A stretch of 64,000 bases of DNA from Dioscorea cayenensis subsp. rotundata (taxonomy: Eukaryota; Streptophyta; Magnoliopsida; Dioscoreales; Dioscoreaceae), in assembly GCF_009730915.1 (NCBI RefSeq), contig NC_052479.1, forward strand, positions 3,162,001 to 3,226,000, in the 5' to 3' direction. This document shows, in pieces, positions 24,776 through 37,700 of this stretch. The stretch's first letter is position 1, and each line of letters opens with the position of its first letter. A model generated the notes under the pieces. The model ran no database searches and was not told the DNA's origin. It saw only the letters and a list, made by a program, of their open reading frames with translations. The position numbers were made by a program, and so were the translations under genes.

Positions 24776-26899
24776 ATGCGAAAATTTGGTACTGAAAGTC
24801 TCATACCTTTTGACTCTGAAATAGAACGTACGTGTCGCAGGAACAGGAAGGAGAAAAGACTTACAAATAATCAATCGCCAGAAGCTATGGATAATCCCTC
24901 GAGGAAGCAAGAGTCGGGACAATGCACCCAAAGAAATGAGCAAGTATTTAATAATCCAATGGTGGTCAATCAACCAATGGTTTTATGCGTGATTATACGA
25001 TGCCATCAATCGGCATTCAACTCGCGATTAGGCGTCCCAGGTCATTCAAAGTAACAACTTTGAGTCGAAGCCGGTGACTCTTCAAATGATTCAAGCATTC
25101 AGCTCAATGGGCTACCTAATGAAGACCCCCAATCTTCATATCGCGAACTTTCTTGAAGTTTGTGATACATTTAAGTATAATGGAGTGGACGATGAAGCGG
25201 TCAGCTTACGCTCTATTTCCTTTTTCTCTAAGAGATAAAAGCAAGAACCTGGGTTGAATTCATTGCCACCGATTCCATTGTGACATGGGATGATCTTGTT
25301 CAGAATTCCTTGCCAAATTCTTTTCCACTACCAAAACAAAGAAAGATGCGGATTGAAATCAACAATTTTGCTCAATATGAAGGCGAAACATTATATGAGG
25401 CATGGGAAAGATACAAGGAATTATTAAGGAAATGTCCTCATCATGGGTTGCAGAAGTGGATGCAGATTCAAAACTTTTACCAAGGCCTGAACAGCACCAC
25501 CAGAACACTAGTGGATGCATCTGCAGGTGGAGCTTTAATGAAAAACTATTGATGAGGCATATGAATTGCTAGAAGATATGGCTGCTAACAACTATCAATG
25601 GCCTAATGAGCGAAACATGCCAAGGAAGGTGGTCGGAGTACATGAGATAGATGCTATTACCAACCTTTCAACCCAAATAGCAGCTCTCTCAAAGCAGCTA
25701 TGCATAATAATTTGCTAGCAAATGCAGTAAAGACTACATCTCTGGCTTGTGAAATGTGTAATGGGCCTCATCAAAGCTTTGAATGTCCAACTGGTAATTC
25801 TTTTTCGCAAATGATGACAGTAGAGCAAGCTCAATATGTGGGGAATTTCAACAGGCAACAAGATAACCCCTACTCCAATAGATACAATCCAGGATGGCGG
25901 AATCATCCTAACCTGTCTTGGAAAAATAACTCAACCATGCAGGAACAGAGCAACCCACCACAAGAGAAGAAAATAAATCTGGAAGAAGCAATGACTCAGT
26001 TAGCTACAACTCAAACGCAGTTCATGAATGAAACTCGCACTAGCCTGCAAAATCAGTCTGCACAAATCAGGAATTTGGAGGTTCAGCTAAGTCAAATGGC
26101 GAGTATGTTAACAGAGAGACAACAAGGAAACTTACCTAGCACATCTGAGGCAAATCCAAGAAAGAGTGGCAATGAACAATGTAGTGCAATTATTTTGAGG
26201 AGTGGAAAGGAATTGAAGATGCCAGAGAAAAAGTCTGAGTCTGTAGATCAGAAACATGATCAAGATAACCTTGAACACAATAAATATGAAGCTCAGATTG
26301 AAGCACCATTACCACAAGATAGATTTACAAGAATCCCTTTTCCTCAGCGCCTGAAGAAGAATAAGCTTGACCAGCAGTTTGCTAAATTCTTAGATATATT
26401 CAAGAAGCTTCACATTAATATCCCATTTGCTGAAGCTCTTGAGCAAATGCCGAGCTATGTGAAGTTCATGAAAGAAATTCTTTCAAACAAAAGGAAGCTT
26501 AAGGATTATGAGACAGTCGCACTTACTGAAGAATGCAGCGCAATCTTGCAAAAGAAGTTGCCACCCAAACTCAAGGATCCAGGCAGTTTTACCATCCCAT
26601 GCTCGATTGGGAATGTGGTGTTTGAGAGGGCATTATGTGATTTGGGGAGCAAGTATCAATTTAATGCCATTATCAATCTTCAAGAAGCTTAACTTGGGAG
26701 AAGCGCGCCTACTACAGATCACTTTGCAACCAGCGGATCGCTCATTGAAGCATCCCGGGGAGTAATTGAAGACGTTCTTGTCAAGATAGATAAGTTCATA
26801 TTTCCAAACTGATTTCATTGTACTTGACATGGAAGAAGACAAAGATATACCACCTGCTATGGCGACTCATTTCTAGCTACCGGGAGAGCACTTATTGAT
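24776..26899 (+). pseudogene. Athila gag and protease, frameshifted
   Basis: A Met at 24776 opens a short frame (to 25054), and the gag domain continues in other frames. The best piece is 25280-25552, with NNFAQYEGETLYEAWERYK and the ASAGGAL box. After further breaks, 25700-26692 carries a zinc knuckle CEMCNGPHQSFEC (CX2CX3HX4C, about 25752-25790) and a Gln-rich linker. The protease site DLGAS is split by one extra G at about 26645: upstream reads DLGSK in one frame and downstream reads GASINLMP in another. Several lesions are one-base changes in short homopolymers. Gag and protease would make and mature the particle. Confidence 0.88.
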
Positions 26900-29800
26900 G
26901 TGCAAAAAGGGGGAATTATGTCTTCGGGTCCAAGAAGAAGAAGTGACGCTCAATGTTTTTTTGAAGTTATTAAATATCCTCAAGCAAGTGATTGTTGCTT
27001 TCAGATTGATGATATGCGGGTACATCCGCCGAACTCGCTGAAATTACAAGATTCCTTGGAGGCCAGCTTGACTCAAGAGTGTATTGATGATATAGAAGAG
27101 ACGGAGGTGAAAGAATATCTAGAGTGGATGGATTCTTTTGAGCCAAATAGGAGGAAGTACTTTGAACCATTGGGACAAAATCCTATATGTCTCACTCCAT
27201 CAATTAACAAACCACCAATTCTTGAATTAAAACCTTTACCAACACATCTCCGTTATGCATATTTGGGAGAATCCACTACCCTACCGGTGATTATTTCGTC
27301 ATCACTTTCTCTTAAAGAAGAAGACAAGCTATTGAGAGTCTTGAGGGAGCACAAATCAGCAATTGGATGGTCATTAGCTGATATTAGAGGAATACGACCA
27401 TCTATGTGTATGCATCGAATTTATTTGGAAGATAATAGCAAGCCATCCGTAGAAGCACAAAGAAGGTTAAACCCGACCATGAAAGAAGTGGTCAGAAAAG
27501 AAATATTAAAGTGGTTGGATGCTGGGGTAATTTACCCAATTTCAGATAGTTCGTGGGTGAGTCCAGTGCAAGTAGTGCCTAAGAAAGGAGGTATGACAGT
27601 GGTCAAAAATCAAAACAATGAGTTGATCCCCACAAGAACAGTAACTGGCTGGAGAGTTTGTATCGATTACAGGAAGTTAAATAAAGCCACACGAAAAGAT
27701 CACTTCCCTCTTCCTTTTATTGATCAAATGTTAGATCGATTGGCAGGACATGAATATTACTGCTTCTTAGATGGTTACTCAGGTTATAATCAAATTGCCA
27801 TTGCTCCAGAAGACCAAGAGAAGACCACCTTTACATGTCCATATGGCACATTTGCCTTCAGAAGGATGCCATTTGGACTATGTAATGCGCCAGGCACTTT
27901 TCAAAGATGTATGATGGCAATTTTTTCTGATATGGTGGAACATATAATTGAAGTTTTTATGGATGATTTCTCTGTGGTTGGAAGCTCATTTGACAATTGC
28001 TTAGATAATCTACAATTTGTGCTGAAACGATGTGAAGAAACCAACTTAGTGCTGAATTGGGAAAAATGTCACTTCATGGTTCGTGAGGGTATAGTATTGG
28101 GTCACAAAATTTCATCCAAAGGCATTGAAGTTGATCGAGCAAAGATTGAAACAATTGAAAAGTTACCACCCCCAACATCAGTTAAAGGAGTTCGGAGTTT
28201 TCTTGGTCATGCTGGATTTTATAGAAGGTTTATCGAAGATTTCTCCAAGATCGCCAAGCCATTATCTCATCTTCTTGAGAAGGGAGTCTCTTTTGTGTTT
28301 GATGAAGAATGTAAACGGGCTTTCTTTATTTTGAAGGATAAACTTGTGTCAACACCCATAGTTGTGACTCCAAACTGGGAATTACCATTTGAACTGATGT
28401 GTGATGCAAGTGATTATGCAGTTGGAGCTGTTCTTGGGCAACGTACTGATCGGGTGTTCCGTGTCATCTACTATGCAAGTCGAACTCTTAATGAGGCACA
28501 ACTTAATTATGCAACAACAGAAAAAGAATTATTGGCTATCGTTTTTGCCTTTGACAAATTTCGGCCATACTTGATTGGGAACAGAGTTATTGTTTTTACT
28601 GATCACTCAGCAATTAAATATCTCTTAGCAAAGAAGGATGCAAAGCCAAGACTTATTCGGTGGGTGTTATTATTACAAGAGTTTGATTTGGAGATCAGAG
28701 ATAAGAAGGGTTCAGAGAATCTAGTTGCAGATCATCTTTCTCGACTAGAGTTAGCTAATGACATGTTGCCATCAAAAGTGCCTATTGGTGATAATTTTCC
28801 AGATGAGCAAATACTTGCAGTATCTCATAATCGGCTTCCATGGTATGCTGACTATGTAAATTACCTTGCAGCTAATATTCTTCCACCCGAATTGTCATAC
28901 CAACAAAGAAAAAAATTTCTCTCTGATGTGAAGCATTATTATTGGGAGGAACCAGTATTGTACAAGCACTGTGCTGATCAAATCATAAGGCGTTGTGTTC
29001 CTGATGAAGAGATGGAAGATTTGTTGCATCATTGTCATACACTTGAGTGTGGAGGACACTTTGGGGGTAACAGAACTGCTGCAAAAATTCTTCAATCAGG
29101 ATTTTATTGGCCAACCTTATTTAAAGACGCTCATGTTTTCGTCACTTCTTGTGATCGCTGTCAAAGAATGGGAAATATTTCTAAGCGAAATGAAATGCCT
29201 TTGAAGAACATGCTTGAAGTAGAACTGTTTGATGTATGGGGCATAGATTTTATGGGACCTTTTCCTTCGTCATATAATAACAAGTACATCTTGCTTGCAG
29301 TCGACTATGTATCCAAGTGGGTAGAAGCTGTAGCAACTCATACAAATGATGGTAAAGTGGTGCGCAATTTTCTTCAAAAGTTTATTTTCACAAGGTTTGG
29401 TGTTCCACGGGCAATAGTAAGTGATGGAGGTTCACACTTTTGCAACAAACCATTTGAATCCCTATTATTAAAGTATGGAGTCAAACATAAAACATCATTA
29501 GCATATCACCCGCAGACCAATGGACAAGCAGAAATATCTAACCGACAAGTAAAACAGATTTTGGAGAAAATGGTAAGCAATTCTCGTAAAGATTGGGCTA
29601 AGAAACTAGATGATGCATTATGGGCATATCGCACTGCTTTTAAAACACCAATTGGAATGTCCCCATATCGGCTAGTCTATGGTAAAGCGTGTCATCTTCC
29701 TGTTGAGTTGGAACATAAAGCTTATTGGGCTATGAAGCAGTTGAATATGAGCATGCAAGCAGCTGGGGAGAAACGTATTTTGCAATTAAATGAGCTCGAT

Positions 29801-30121
29801 GAATTTCGAAATGAAGCTTATGAAAATGCAAAAATTTATAAGGAACGAACAAAAGCTTGGCATGACAAATTCATCTTGCGCAAAAACTTTTTGCCAGGAC
29901 AACAGGTACTTTTATTTAACTCAAAGTTGCGATTATTCCCAGGTAAATTTAAGTCAAAGTGGTCTGGACCATTCAACATCACCAAGGTGTTTCCTTATGG
30001 TGTCGTGGAGATCGATCATCCCGAAAAAGGAGCTTTCAAAGTTAATGGACAGAGGTTAAAGCTATATTTTGAGGGGAATTTTAACAAAGACAAAACGAAT
30101 ATCGTCCTTAACTCACCATAA
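26900..30121 (+). CDS. Athila pol: reverse transcriptase, RNase H, integrase
   Basis: This is an uninterrupted 1073-codon frame, listed from a GTG because the true polyprotein start lies upstream in the broken gag-protease. Domains: RT at about 210-410, with motif A Asp near 291 ([10 protein letters not shown]), motif [11 protein letters not shown] and the catalytic FMDD at 353-356; RNase H with Asp502, Glu541, Asp568 and Asp611; the integrase HHCC zinc finger around 710-754; and the D,D-35-E triad Asp783, Asp842 and Glu878. The C-terminus ends in a GPF-type integrase tail. The enzyme copies element RNA into DNA and inserts it. All catalytic residues are present, so this part of the element looks young, although the element as a whole cannot make normal Gag. 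Confidence 0.95.
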   Translation: MQKGGIMSSGPRRRSDAQCFFEVIKYPQASDCCFQIDDMRVHPPNSLKLQDSLEASLTQECIDDIEETEVKEYLEWMDSFEPNRRKYFEPLGQNPICLTPSINKPPILELKPLPTHLRYAYLGESTTLPVIISSSLSLKEEDKLLRVLREHKSAIGWSLADIRGIRPSMCMHRIYLEDNSKPSVEAQRRLNPTMKEVVRKEILKWLDAGVIYPISDSSWVSPVQVVPKKGGMTVVKNQNNELIPTRTVTGWRVCIDYRKLNKATRKDHFPLPFIDQMLDRLAGHEYYCFLDGYSGYNQIAIAPEDQEKTTFTCPYGTFAFRRMPFGLCNAPGTFQRCMMAIFSDMVEHIIEVFMDDFSVVGSSFDNCLDNLQFVLKRCEETNLVLNWEKCHFMVREGIVLGHKISSKGIEVDRAKIETIEKLPPPTSVKGVRSFLGHAGFYRRFIEDFSKIAKPLSHLLEKGVSFVFDEECKRAFFILKDKLVSTPIVVTPNWELPFELMCDASDYAVGAVLGQRTDRVFRVIYYASRTLNEAQLNYATTEKELLAIVFAFDKFRPYLIGNRVIVFTDHSAIKYLLAKKDAKPRLIRWVLLLQEFDLEIRDKKGSENLVADHLSRLELANDMLPSKVPIGDNFPDEQILAVSHNRLPWYADYVNYLAANILPPELSYQQRKKFLSDVKHYYWEEPVLYKHCADQIIRRCVPDEEMEDLLHHCHTLECGGHFGGNRTAAKILQSGFYWPTLFKDAHVFVTSCDRCQRMGNISKRNEMPLKNMLEVELFDVWGIDFMGPFPSSYNNKYILLAVDYVSKWVEAVATHTNDGKVVRNFLQKFIFTRFGVPRAIVSDGGSHFCNKPFESLLLKYGVKHKTSLAYHPQTNGQAEISNRQVKQILEKMVSNSRKDWAKKLDDALWAYRTAFKTPIGMSPYRLVYGKACHLPVELEHKAYWAMKQLNMSMQAAGEKRILQLNELDEFRNEAYENAKIYKERTKAWHDKFILRKNFLPGQQVLLFNSKLRLFPGKFKSKWSGPFNITKVFPYGVVEIDHPEKGAFKVNGQRLKLYFEGNFNKDKTNIVLNSP

Positions 30122-31150
30122 AAAAATAAAGAGAAGTCGTCGGGCTGAGGACAATAAACCAAGCGCTTCTTGGGAGGCAACCCAGGCATTTCTAATCCTT
30201 TATTTTATTTATTTTATTATTATTTTTCTCTATTTTTGGAACTTGTGCTAGTTTTATTTTATTTTATTTTATTTTTTTTCCATTTTAGCTATCTTATAGG
30301 TGTGTCAAAAGTGTATATATATATATAAATAAAAAAATAATAATTATTTAAAAACCTACTACTTTAAGGTCTAGAATAGATAGCCTAGGGCCACATGTGT
30401 AGCGCCCTGAGCACCCTATTTTTTTATAAAATTATTTGGTTTATGGAACAATGATGGCCGATGATAAAAAAATTCTAGTGGCTTTTCTAATCCATGAAAA
30501 ATAATAGATGTGTCTCTCTTTTGACTATAGTGCTTGTGTTGCTCTATTTTTGGTTCCTTGACACTCTTAGCACATTCAGTTATGCTTACTAAGTTGTCCA
30601 AATACTTAGAGATCATTTATGCAAATTAGAGCTTACTAAAGCCTTGAAAGACCCTAGAATTAGTTAGTTAGGTCATTTGATAAAAACAGAAAGAGCTACC
30701 ACCTTTGATGTGTGAAGCCACTCGAAAAAGTCGGATACTAAGTATGCCCTATTGGAAGAAAAGGGCTACCCTCAAAGGATGTGTGAAAAGCTGCTTTTAA
30801 AAAGAAAAGAAAAAAATGATGAAAAAAATATATTTAAATAAATAAGTTTGGGGGTTCAATTAGAGGTTTGGTGGGTTCTTATTTTTGCATAAATGAACAA
30901 GAGTTCAAGGATAGCGAAGTAGCAAAGACTGGACACACACACACACATGGAACCTTAAATGGAGTAAGATTTGCTCTCTAGTTGAAATTGTAGACCGTGC
31001 TTAAAATTTCTTTTTATGGGTTTGAAAAATCCAACTTTGAGGCCGGAGTTTCACTTAATGTTGCTGTTAATCATAGTGCTTTGTTTCATGATATTTTTCT
31101 TTCTCTTTCTTTTGTTCGAGGGCGAACAAAACTCTAAGTTTGGGGGTATT
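30122..31150 (+). other. Athila 3' non-coding spacer and polypurine tract
   Basis: The spacer starts with a GTCGGGCTGAGGAC...GGGAGGCAACCCA block typical of this lineage. Runs of TTTTA, an (AC)n tract near 30938 and the polypurine tract at 31136-31150 follow. No env-like frame is present. Confidence 0.75.
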
Positions 31151-32307
31151 TGATGAGTATAATTTGCACTTAATATATAGACCTTCTTTAACTCATAATG
31201 AATTAAATTTGAATTATTTTGAACCAATTTTACTCATAATCTTATTGTTATTGCATTGTAGGAAAGAAAGAAAATGATTTGAAGGAAGAACATGTAAAAG
31301 GCAAAAAATTGGAGGAAGAAGAGCAAAACAGAAAATCTAGCGCCTAGGCGCTAGCATGCAGCGCTTAGGCGCTACAACATCAAGAGGTGCAAAACAGAAA
31401 GTATAGCGCTTAGGCGCTACAGTCTTTGGCGCCTAGGCGCTACCCCGATTTTTATGTTATAAAAGGGGCTAGGGTTGAGACGAAAAGGGAGGAGAATTTC
31501 GGAGATCAAGAGACCGGGAGCGAAGATTCGGCGCGGATTCATTGCCAGGCTTTAGTTTTTAGTTTTTCTTTGTTCATTTGATTATGAACCTTATTAATAT
31601 GTCGAACTTTACAATTATTATGTTCTAAATACTTTTTCTAGGGCTACGATGTAGCCAGACTATGAAACCCTAGATTCATCTTTGTTTAATTTAATTGATG
31701 CTTGTTTCAAGACTATATTGGATATTTTAATCTATGCTTAATGCTTGTGATTGCTTGATCACCAATTGCATGATTATTAATTTGATTTGAGACCGAGAGG
31801 TGATAATTGAATTAGGTCTTGGTTGAAATATTATACAATCATCATAAGATAGAGATATTTATGAGGTTGTATGCATCATTATAAATTTCTAGAGCTTAAT
31901 GAGTTCCATAGGTTCACAGTTATCTCAGAGATGATGTTAACTTATCTAGTGGAATATGCTATTGATGCTTGAGAAAGATCAATATGTAATTTAGAGAAAT
32001 TTGATGACAATATAAGAAACAAACATTGATTGATTGAATTAGGTGATCTAGGTGGAATTAGTCTAGGTGAACTCGGAAACCCTAGAATCTCTCGACATTG
32101 ATTTCTCCTTATCTCTCTCTCTTTCTCTCTCTAGTCTTTGAATTAGATTTTCTAAATTAAACTTCTTCAATTTCATTAATCAAGTAGAATTAGGGTTAGT
32201 AATTTTGGTAATTAATAGGCTCAATCCTCGTGGGAACGATACTCTCTTATCATTATATTACTTGTTTGCGATAGCGTATACTTGCGTTGTATAAATCATA
32301 ATCAACA
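31151..32307 (+). repeat. Athila 3' LTR (1157 bp)
   Basis: It has the same ends as the 5' LTR and is preceded by the polypurine tract AAGTTTGGGGGTATT. Four well-formed copies of the AGCGC-YTAGGCGCT palindrome lie at 31339-31441, just upstream of the TATA box. Confidence 0.95.
31458..31464 (+). promoter_or_regulatory. LTR TATA box (TATAAAA)
   Basis: TATAAAA lies about 20 bp after the last of four palindromic GCGC-TAGGCGC motifs. The same arrangement occurs in the 5' LTR at 23794-23800. It is the likely core promoter for element RNA. Confidence 0.6.
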
Positions 32308-33309
32308 GTCGGTAAGCTCATTTTACCCTTTAGTAGGGCCGACCTCGAAGTGCGGCTATGGTAGGCAAGTAGTAGTTGTGAGTGATCACCAAGAAGGAAT
32401 TCATTCTCTTAAATGTAAACGAATTAGTATCCTGTGAGATTATGAGTAGGTGGGATTAGAAGACCTTGGTCAAAGCAGTCAAACTAATCATGTGGGACAT
32501 GAAGGCTAGTTTGGCAATCCTACTCTACTATGGTTATTTGTATACAATCAAGTTTAGTGAGTATTACGATTATCATGGCTCTCACTCGGTTGGGATATAA
32601 GAACAAAGGGTTTATATATATATATATAGTAATCATAATTGGAAAGTTCGTACTAATTTACTCATTCGTATTCAATTGAGCTACGAAGAGGGGCCACAAG
32701 GCTAAGTAGGAGTCACCCACGTCCTTTGGTATACTTCCATTACCAATCGAAATGAACCTAGACACTTAAACGAATTAAGATTTAGTCTCATTTTGAGTGT
32801 AGGTGTAAAATTTTAAATTTATAATTTGGAATGAGTGAAATTGCAAATTGGCCTAGGGATTTTTCTTAAATTTAAATTTTGATTAAAATTCAATGGAGTC
32901 AAATAATTAATCAAAATTATAATGACTTGGAAACAACAGTGGATTTAGTTGTTTTAAGACTCATAATTCTAATGGGACTTCATAGGATAATATTTATCAC
33001 ATTTATGAAGTTTCATATTCTAATAGGACTTAATAATAGGATAATATTTATGATGTTTTATGAAATTTTTATAAATATGACTCCTTTTTGACCCTAGAAG
33101 GCATCAATTAATTCTTTGGTGAGATAAATCCCCAATCTCTCTCTCTCTCTCTCTCTCTCGAAACCTAATTTTCTAGATATTTTAATTAAATTAGAGTGTT
33201 TACCAAATCAGTTAGTTGATATTGCAATTTTATTCTTTCTTCCGCATGCCTATAATGGTTTTTTTATAATTTTTCTATATTTTCTAACACTTGGATGATG
33301 GAAGCTTGC

Positions 33310-34090
33310 ATAGTGCATTGCTTTTGAATTTCAAATTAATCTAGTTTCATGTTAGGGTTTGTAATAGGGTAATTTAATTTTTACATAAGTTTAGGCATAA
33401 TTAGGACAATATATACGTGGAAGCCATTTGAGCCAATGAATCTTTGCAGTAAAAATTTTTTCTACTTGGACAATTTGATTTCAACACCCAATTGTAAGTA
33501 TCTCTCAATTAGGATGTATTACACACTTCAAGAATTGCAAAAGTGGGATGACCATAAACTAGGTGGGCACATGCTGATTATTGTTGTGTGGATAAGATGT
33601 CAAGAATAGAGTCAAAAGCTTGGTAGAAGAAATGAACTTGCATGTGGAAAGGTGCAGTTTCTAGTGGCTAGATCTTTGAGGTAAGGACCAAGGTCTAAAA
33701 GAAATAAAAAATCATCAAGATGAATTCTAGATGGCTTTGAGTGTTGATTGGACTAGGTGCATAAATATTTATGCTAAGGTTTGTAAGATAGATGACAATA
33801 GCAACCCTAGAACTGTCACTACTACTAGACTTATATGGGAAAATAAGGTGGGAGAAAAAGTTATTATTTTGGAAGGACGTGCAAAAGAGGATGTGGAAGA
33901 AAATGATGACATAGAGGATAATGCTAGGTTTGAAGGGAACATAAGGTTGCAGAGATAAATGTTGCTTTGGGGAAACATGCAAAAGGAGTGCAAGAAAATG
34001 ATGCCATAGAGGGTGATTCACTTGGAAAAGAAAGTAATGGAGATGAAAATGATACGTATAGTGACCTGCATGACTTTGAATATAACTTTA
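33310..34090 (+). other. Non-coding or degraded region before the MULE relic
   Basis: Short plus frames, for example 33731-33958, are acidic (EDVEENDDIEDNA) and could be the divergent N-terminus of the Mutator-like transposase that follows. No domain can be named. Confidence 0.35.
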
Positions 34091-34099
34091 GTAGTCAAT

Positions 34100-34390
34100 A
34101 AGAGCAAATGGATATAGATAATGCGGCTATGTCTAGGCCTAATACATATACACAATGGGAAATTAGGGCAATAGACAGTGAAAGTGAAGATGAGGTTAAT
34201 TCAGATTATGGTGCATCAGAGGAGTTACAGTCATGTTTCAAGCACAGTTGTAGAGGAAATGGATCCATTCATACATAAGTATGCATAATTTAATGAGGAT
34301 TTTGATAGGAAAGACCCTCAGCTCAAGATTGGGATGAAGTTCGGTAGCTTTAATCAATTTAGGGAGGCTGTGAGAAACTACGGCATTAAA
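34100..34390 (+). pseudogene. MULE transposase, N-terminal fragment
   Basis: The plus strand encodes an acidic stretch followed by DRKDPQLKIGMKFGSFNQF and REAVRNYGIKM. This is the start of the plant MuDR-type DNA-binding domain that precedes the MULE catalytic domain. A stop and a frame break occur just before it. It is cut off at 34391 by an LTR-like boundary (TGTCACTCCC). The catalytic part of a MULE transposase lies on the same strand at 42060-43340, so the two are probably halves of one relic. Confidence 0.7.
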
Positions 34391-34746
34391 ATGTCACTCC
34401 CTAAGAAAGGAGCACTAACAAACGACCGCATATTTACAAGGCCGAAACTAAGTAGGCATGTAAAGCCACAACACCTATCTTAAAATAAACTACGCAATCT
34501 AGAAAATGCCACAAATTTCAGGAACATGAATACTAAAAATTTTAGAAGTCAAATAGTTCGAAACTCTATGGTTCGAGATATAATTATTCAAATAAAGATT
34601 CTAGGTCTATGAAAAACAAACTACATAACATTAACAACTTGCTAACTAGAAGGCGCTTTGCTCAACGACCCTCACTAAGCTAGCCGCCACTAACCCTAAT
34701 CCTCATCTAAAAAAATAAAATAAAATTTGTGAGCTTGATATCCTAG

Positions 34747-37700
34747 CAGCGGCGGAAGGAGGGCAAGGGGGTGCTTGAGCACCCCCTTGATTGGGAAACA
34801 TCCCCTACTTCCCTTGAAGAAACAAAGGGCCAGCACCCCTGATAATTTATTTCAGCCCCACCCCTATGGGCCATGATCCACAGAGTTGCAAAGTACAAAT
34901 CTTAGCCCATGATCCTCAAAGGGGCAAAGTTCAAATCTCAAAGTGTATGGACTTTGAGATTTGTTTGCACAATAATTGATCAAGGGGGTGCTGGCAGTGC
35001 TGCCCATGTGACTCATTGTTTAGTTTAATGCTTCCCAAGTCCAAATCTCAAGACAACAATCATTGATTAAGATACATTGTGTGAAGTTTTGTTTGCACAA
35101 ATCTCAATGTTAATACAGTAAACACTCATGTGACCGTTTCTTGTTCAATGTTCTCAATTATTCTTCTTCCCTGGATCTACAACTCACTAACCAATAAACA
35201 ACGGAGCAATCAACAAGCCATAAGCTAACAAAGCAAGAAATTTCAAGTTTTAATCGGCAAGAGTGGTGCAAGCTCTGACTCTAAATCTCGTTGAATTGAA
35301 CACTAACTCTCGCTTTCCAGTGGCGCCGTGGCGTCGTGGCGGTGCCGGTGGCTACGTTGTCGATCACGGTAAGTTTCAATCACAGTTCTCACATTTGGAT
35401 TCATTCACATTTGGTGGTAGAGTGGTAGAGTGGTAGTGGTAGTAGTGGTATTAGACTATTAGTGTTGGTGCCTGCCACTTGGTGAGGTGATAATGTGATA
35501 CATAAATAATAAATGTATGATTTGTTCATTTGTTGGAATGTTGGATGCTGGTTGTATTATTGTATTATTTAATTATTGTATACCTTGGACTCTTCACTCT
35601 TGGAGGCTTGGAATTTTGAATGGAAAGAAATATATAAATATATAACTTGATTGTAGCCTTGTATGTTGACAATGTTGTGGTCCTTGTGTATCAATGTATC
35701 AATAATATTTAACACTCCGCTCAGTCAGCTGCAAACTTAGAATTTAGAAGCTAGAGCTTGATCACAATTTACAAATGAACATAAAATTTAAAAGCTTGGC
35801 AATTTCTCCTCATAATTAATAATTTAATATGACAAAAAAATTATGCAGTTGTTTTTTGGTTTGTATGTTGGATGACTACTTCTTGGTTTATTTTATTTAA
35901 GTATGGATAAAACTCAAGTATAATTTAAATTCTTTGTTTATAGGACACCCAGTCCCAGGGAGCTTGAACTGGTTTTAAATTTGGGAGTTATTCTAATTTC
36001 TAAGCATTTTACAGGTAAGAATATTGGCATTAATTTTTGAATTTGGAATTTATGATTTAATTATAGAATTATTGCATTGAATAATTATTGAATATTTTGT
36101 TGATCGAATAATTTGAGTTAACTTGTTTTTTAATTACATTATTTGTTAGTTTCGATATTAATTGTTTGTTGAATTAATTGTTAATTATTTAGATATGGAG
36201 AGGTTTTTTAAACCTAAACCGAAAAGTTGTGAATCGGGAACAAATGTTTCTTCTGAAGCTAGCACTTAAGCACAAAAGAGAACTCGTATTGAATTCAGTC
36301 CAAATGATATCATCGTTGATCCTGGAATTCGTAAACCAATTGAGGAGTATGATGTGGGTATTAGAGATCAAGTTCGAAGATCGTATTTATTGAAAGGCCC
36401 ATGTCAACCATCTGGATATGATTTCCCAAAAAAACAACAAGGAAAAGAGATGCGGCGCTTTCAAGAAGTCTGGTTTCAAAAGTTTGACTGGTTGGAATAT
36501 AGTGAGGCAAACGATGAAGTCTATTGTTTTTATTGTTATCTTTTTAGACAAGATAGAAGTGAAAAGGGAGCAAGTGATATTTTCACAAAAAAAGGGTTTT
36601 GCAATTGGAGGAAAGCACTTGAGGCTTTTAATCAACACGTAGGTCCAGTAAACAGTGCACATAATGATGCTAGACGACATTGTGAGGATTTTCAAAATCA
36701 GAGGCAAAGCGTGTCACATGTGTTATCTTCTCATGGGCGTCAAATGGAGATTGATTATCGCCCTCGGCTAACAGCTGTTTTAGATGTTGTACGAATTCTT
36801 TTGGTGCAAGGTCTTGCATTTCGTGGTCATGATGAGTCTTCTAGCTCTAAAAATAAGGGAAACTTTTTGGAGATACTCAATTGGTATGCAAAAAGGGTTG
36901 ACAGGGTTGGGAGTTTTATTAATGAAAATGCTCATGGGAATAATTAATTAACTTCTCCATTGATTCAAAAACAGTTGGTGAATGCATGTGCCATAGAGAC
37001 AACATTAGCAATTATTAATGAAATTGGCGACAGTAATTTCTCACTAATTGTTGATGAGTCTCGAGATAAATCAATAAAGGAGCAATGGCAGTGATTTTGA
37101 GGTTTGTGAACAAGCAAGGCCTGGTTGTTGAAAGATTTCTTGCGATTCAGCATGTAGCAGACACTTCAGCATTTTCTCTAAAAGCAACTTTGGATGAATT
37201 ATTTGCTCGCCACAATTTATCAATTTCAAAATTGAGAGGACAAGGGTATGATGGAGCCTCAAATATGAGAGGAGAATTTAATGGTCTGAAGACATTGATT
37301 TTAAAAGAAAACCCTTTTGCATTTTATATCCACTGCTTTGCCCACCAACTACAATTAGTAGTTGTTTCAGTTGCCAAAAGTATTCTAGTTGTTTCTGATT
37401 TTTTTTTTTTTTTGTTATACAAATATGATTGTGAATATTGTTGGTGCTTCGTGTAAAAGAAAAGATGCATTGCTTCAAACGCATCATCAAAAAATTGTAG
37501 AAAGATTAGAGACTGGTGAGATTATTTCAAGGAAAGGCAAGCATCAAGAGACAAATATCGCAAAAGCAGGAGATACTCGTTGGGGTTCACATTTTACAAC
37601 TTTGATTCGTCTCCTAACTATGCGGGAATCAGTTTTGGAGGTGTTACAAAATGTGTGCCAAGATGGATCAGTTGCAGATCAAAAAGGTTTGGCATCAAGT

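Larger units (their letters stand above)
23487..32307 (+). mobile_element. Ty3/gypsy retrotransposon, Athila lineage, complete with both LTRs
   Basis: Two long direct repeats (23487-24647 and 31151-32307) flank gag, protease and an RT-RNase H-integrase frame in gypsy order. The whole is bounded by the 5-bp duplication GTCGG (23482-23486 and 32308-32312). Lineage evidence is the FMDDFSV catalytic box of RT, the CX2CX3HX4C zinc knuckle, a degenerate primer site resembling the Asp-tRNA type used by Athila, and a conserved GGGAGGCAACCCA block after pol. It is about 8.8 kb long with no env-like frame in the roughly 1 kb between pol and the 3' LTR, so it is shorter than typical Athila elements. Confidence 0.95.
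23150..33300 (+). repeat. Copia-like LTR remnant, interrupted by the Athila element
   Basis: The sequence left of 23482 continues naturally right of 32312 once the Athila element and one GTCGG copy are removed. The right part has features of a copia LTR promoter half: a TATA-like TTTTTATAAATATGA near 33067, a (TC)n tract at 33137-33159, a CGAAACCTAATTTTC stretch, a CCGCATGCC block, and a degenerate primer-site-like CTTGGATGATGGAAGC near 33292. The left limit is not defined. This is an inference from arrangement rather than from a matched LTR pair. Confidence 0.4.

Noticed and set aside
33731-33958. Acidic 75-codon frame as an independent gene
   Set aside because: It lies just upstream of a MULE domain in the same orientation and fits better as that relic's N-terminal part; no independent support.
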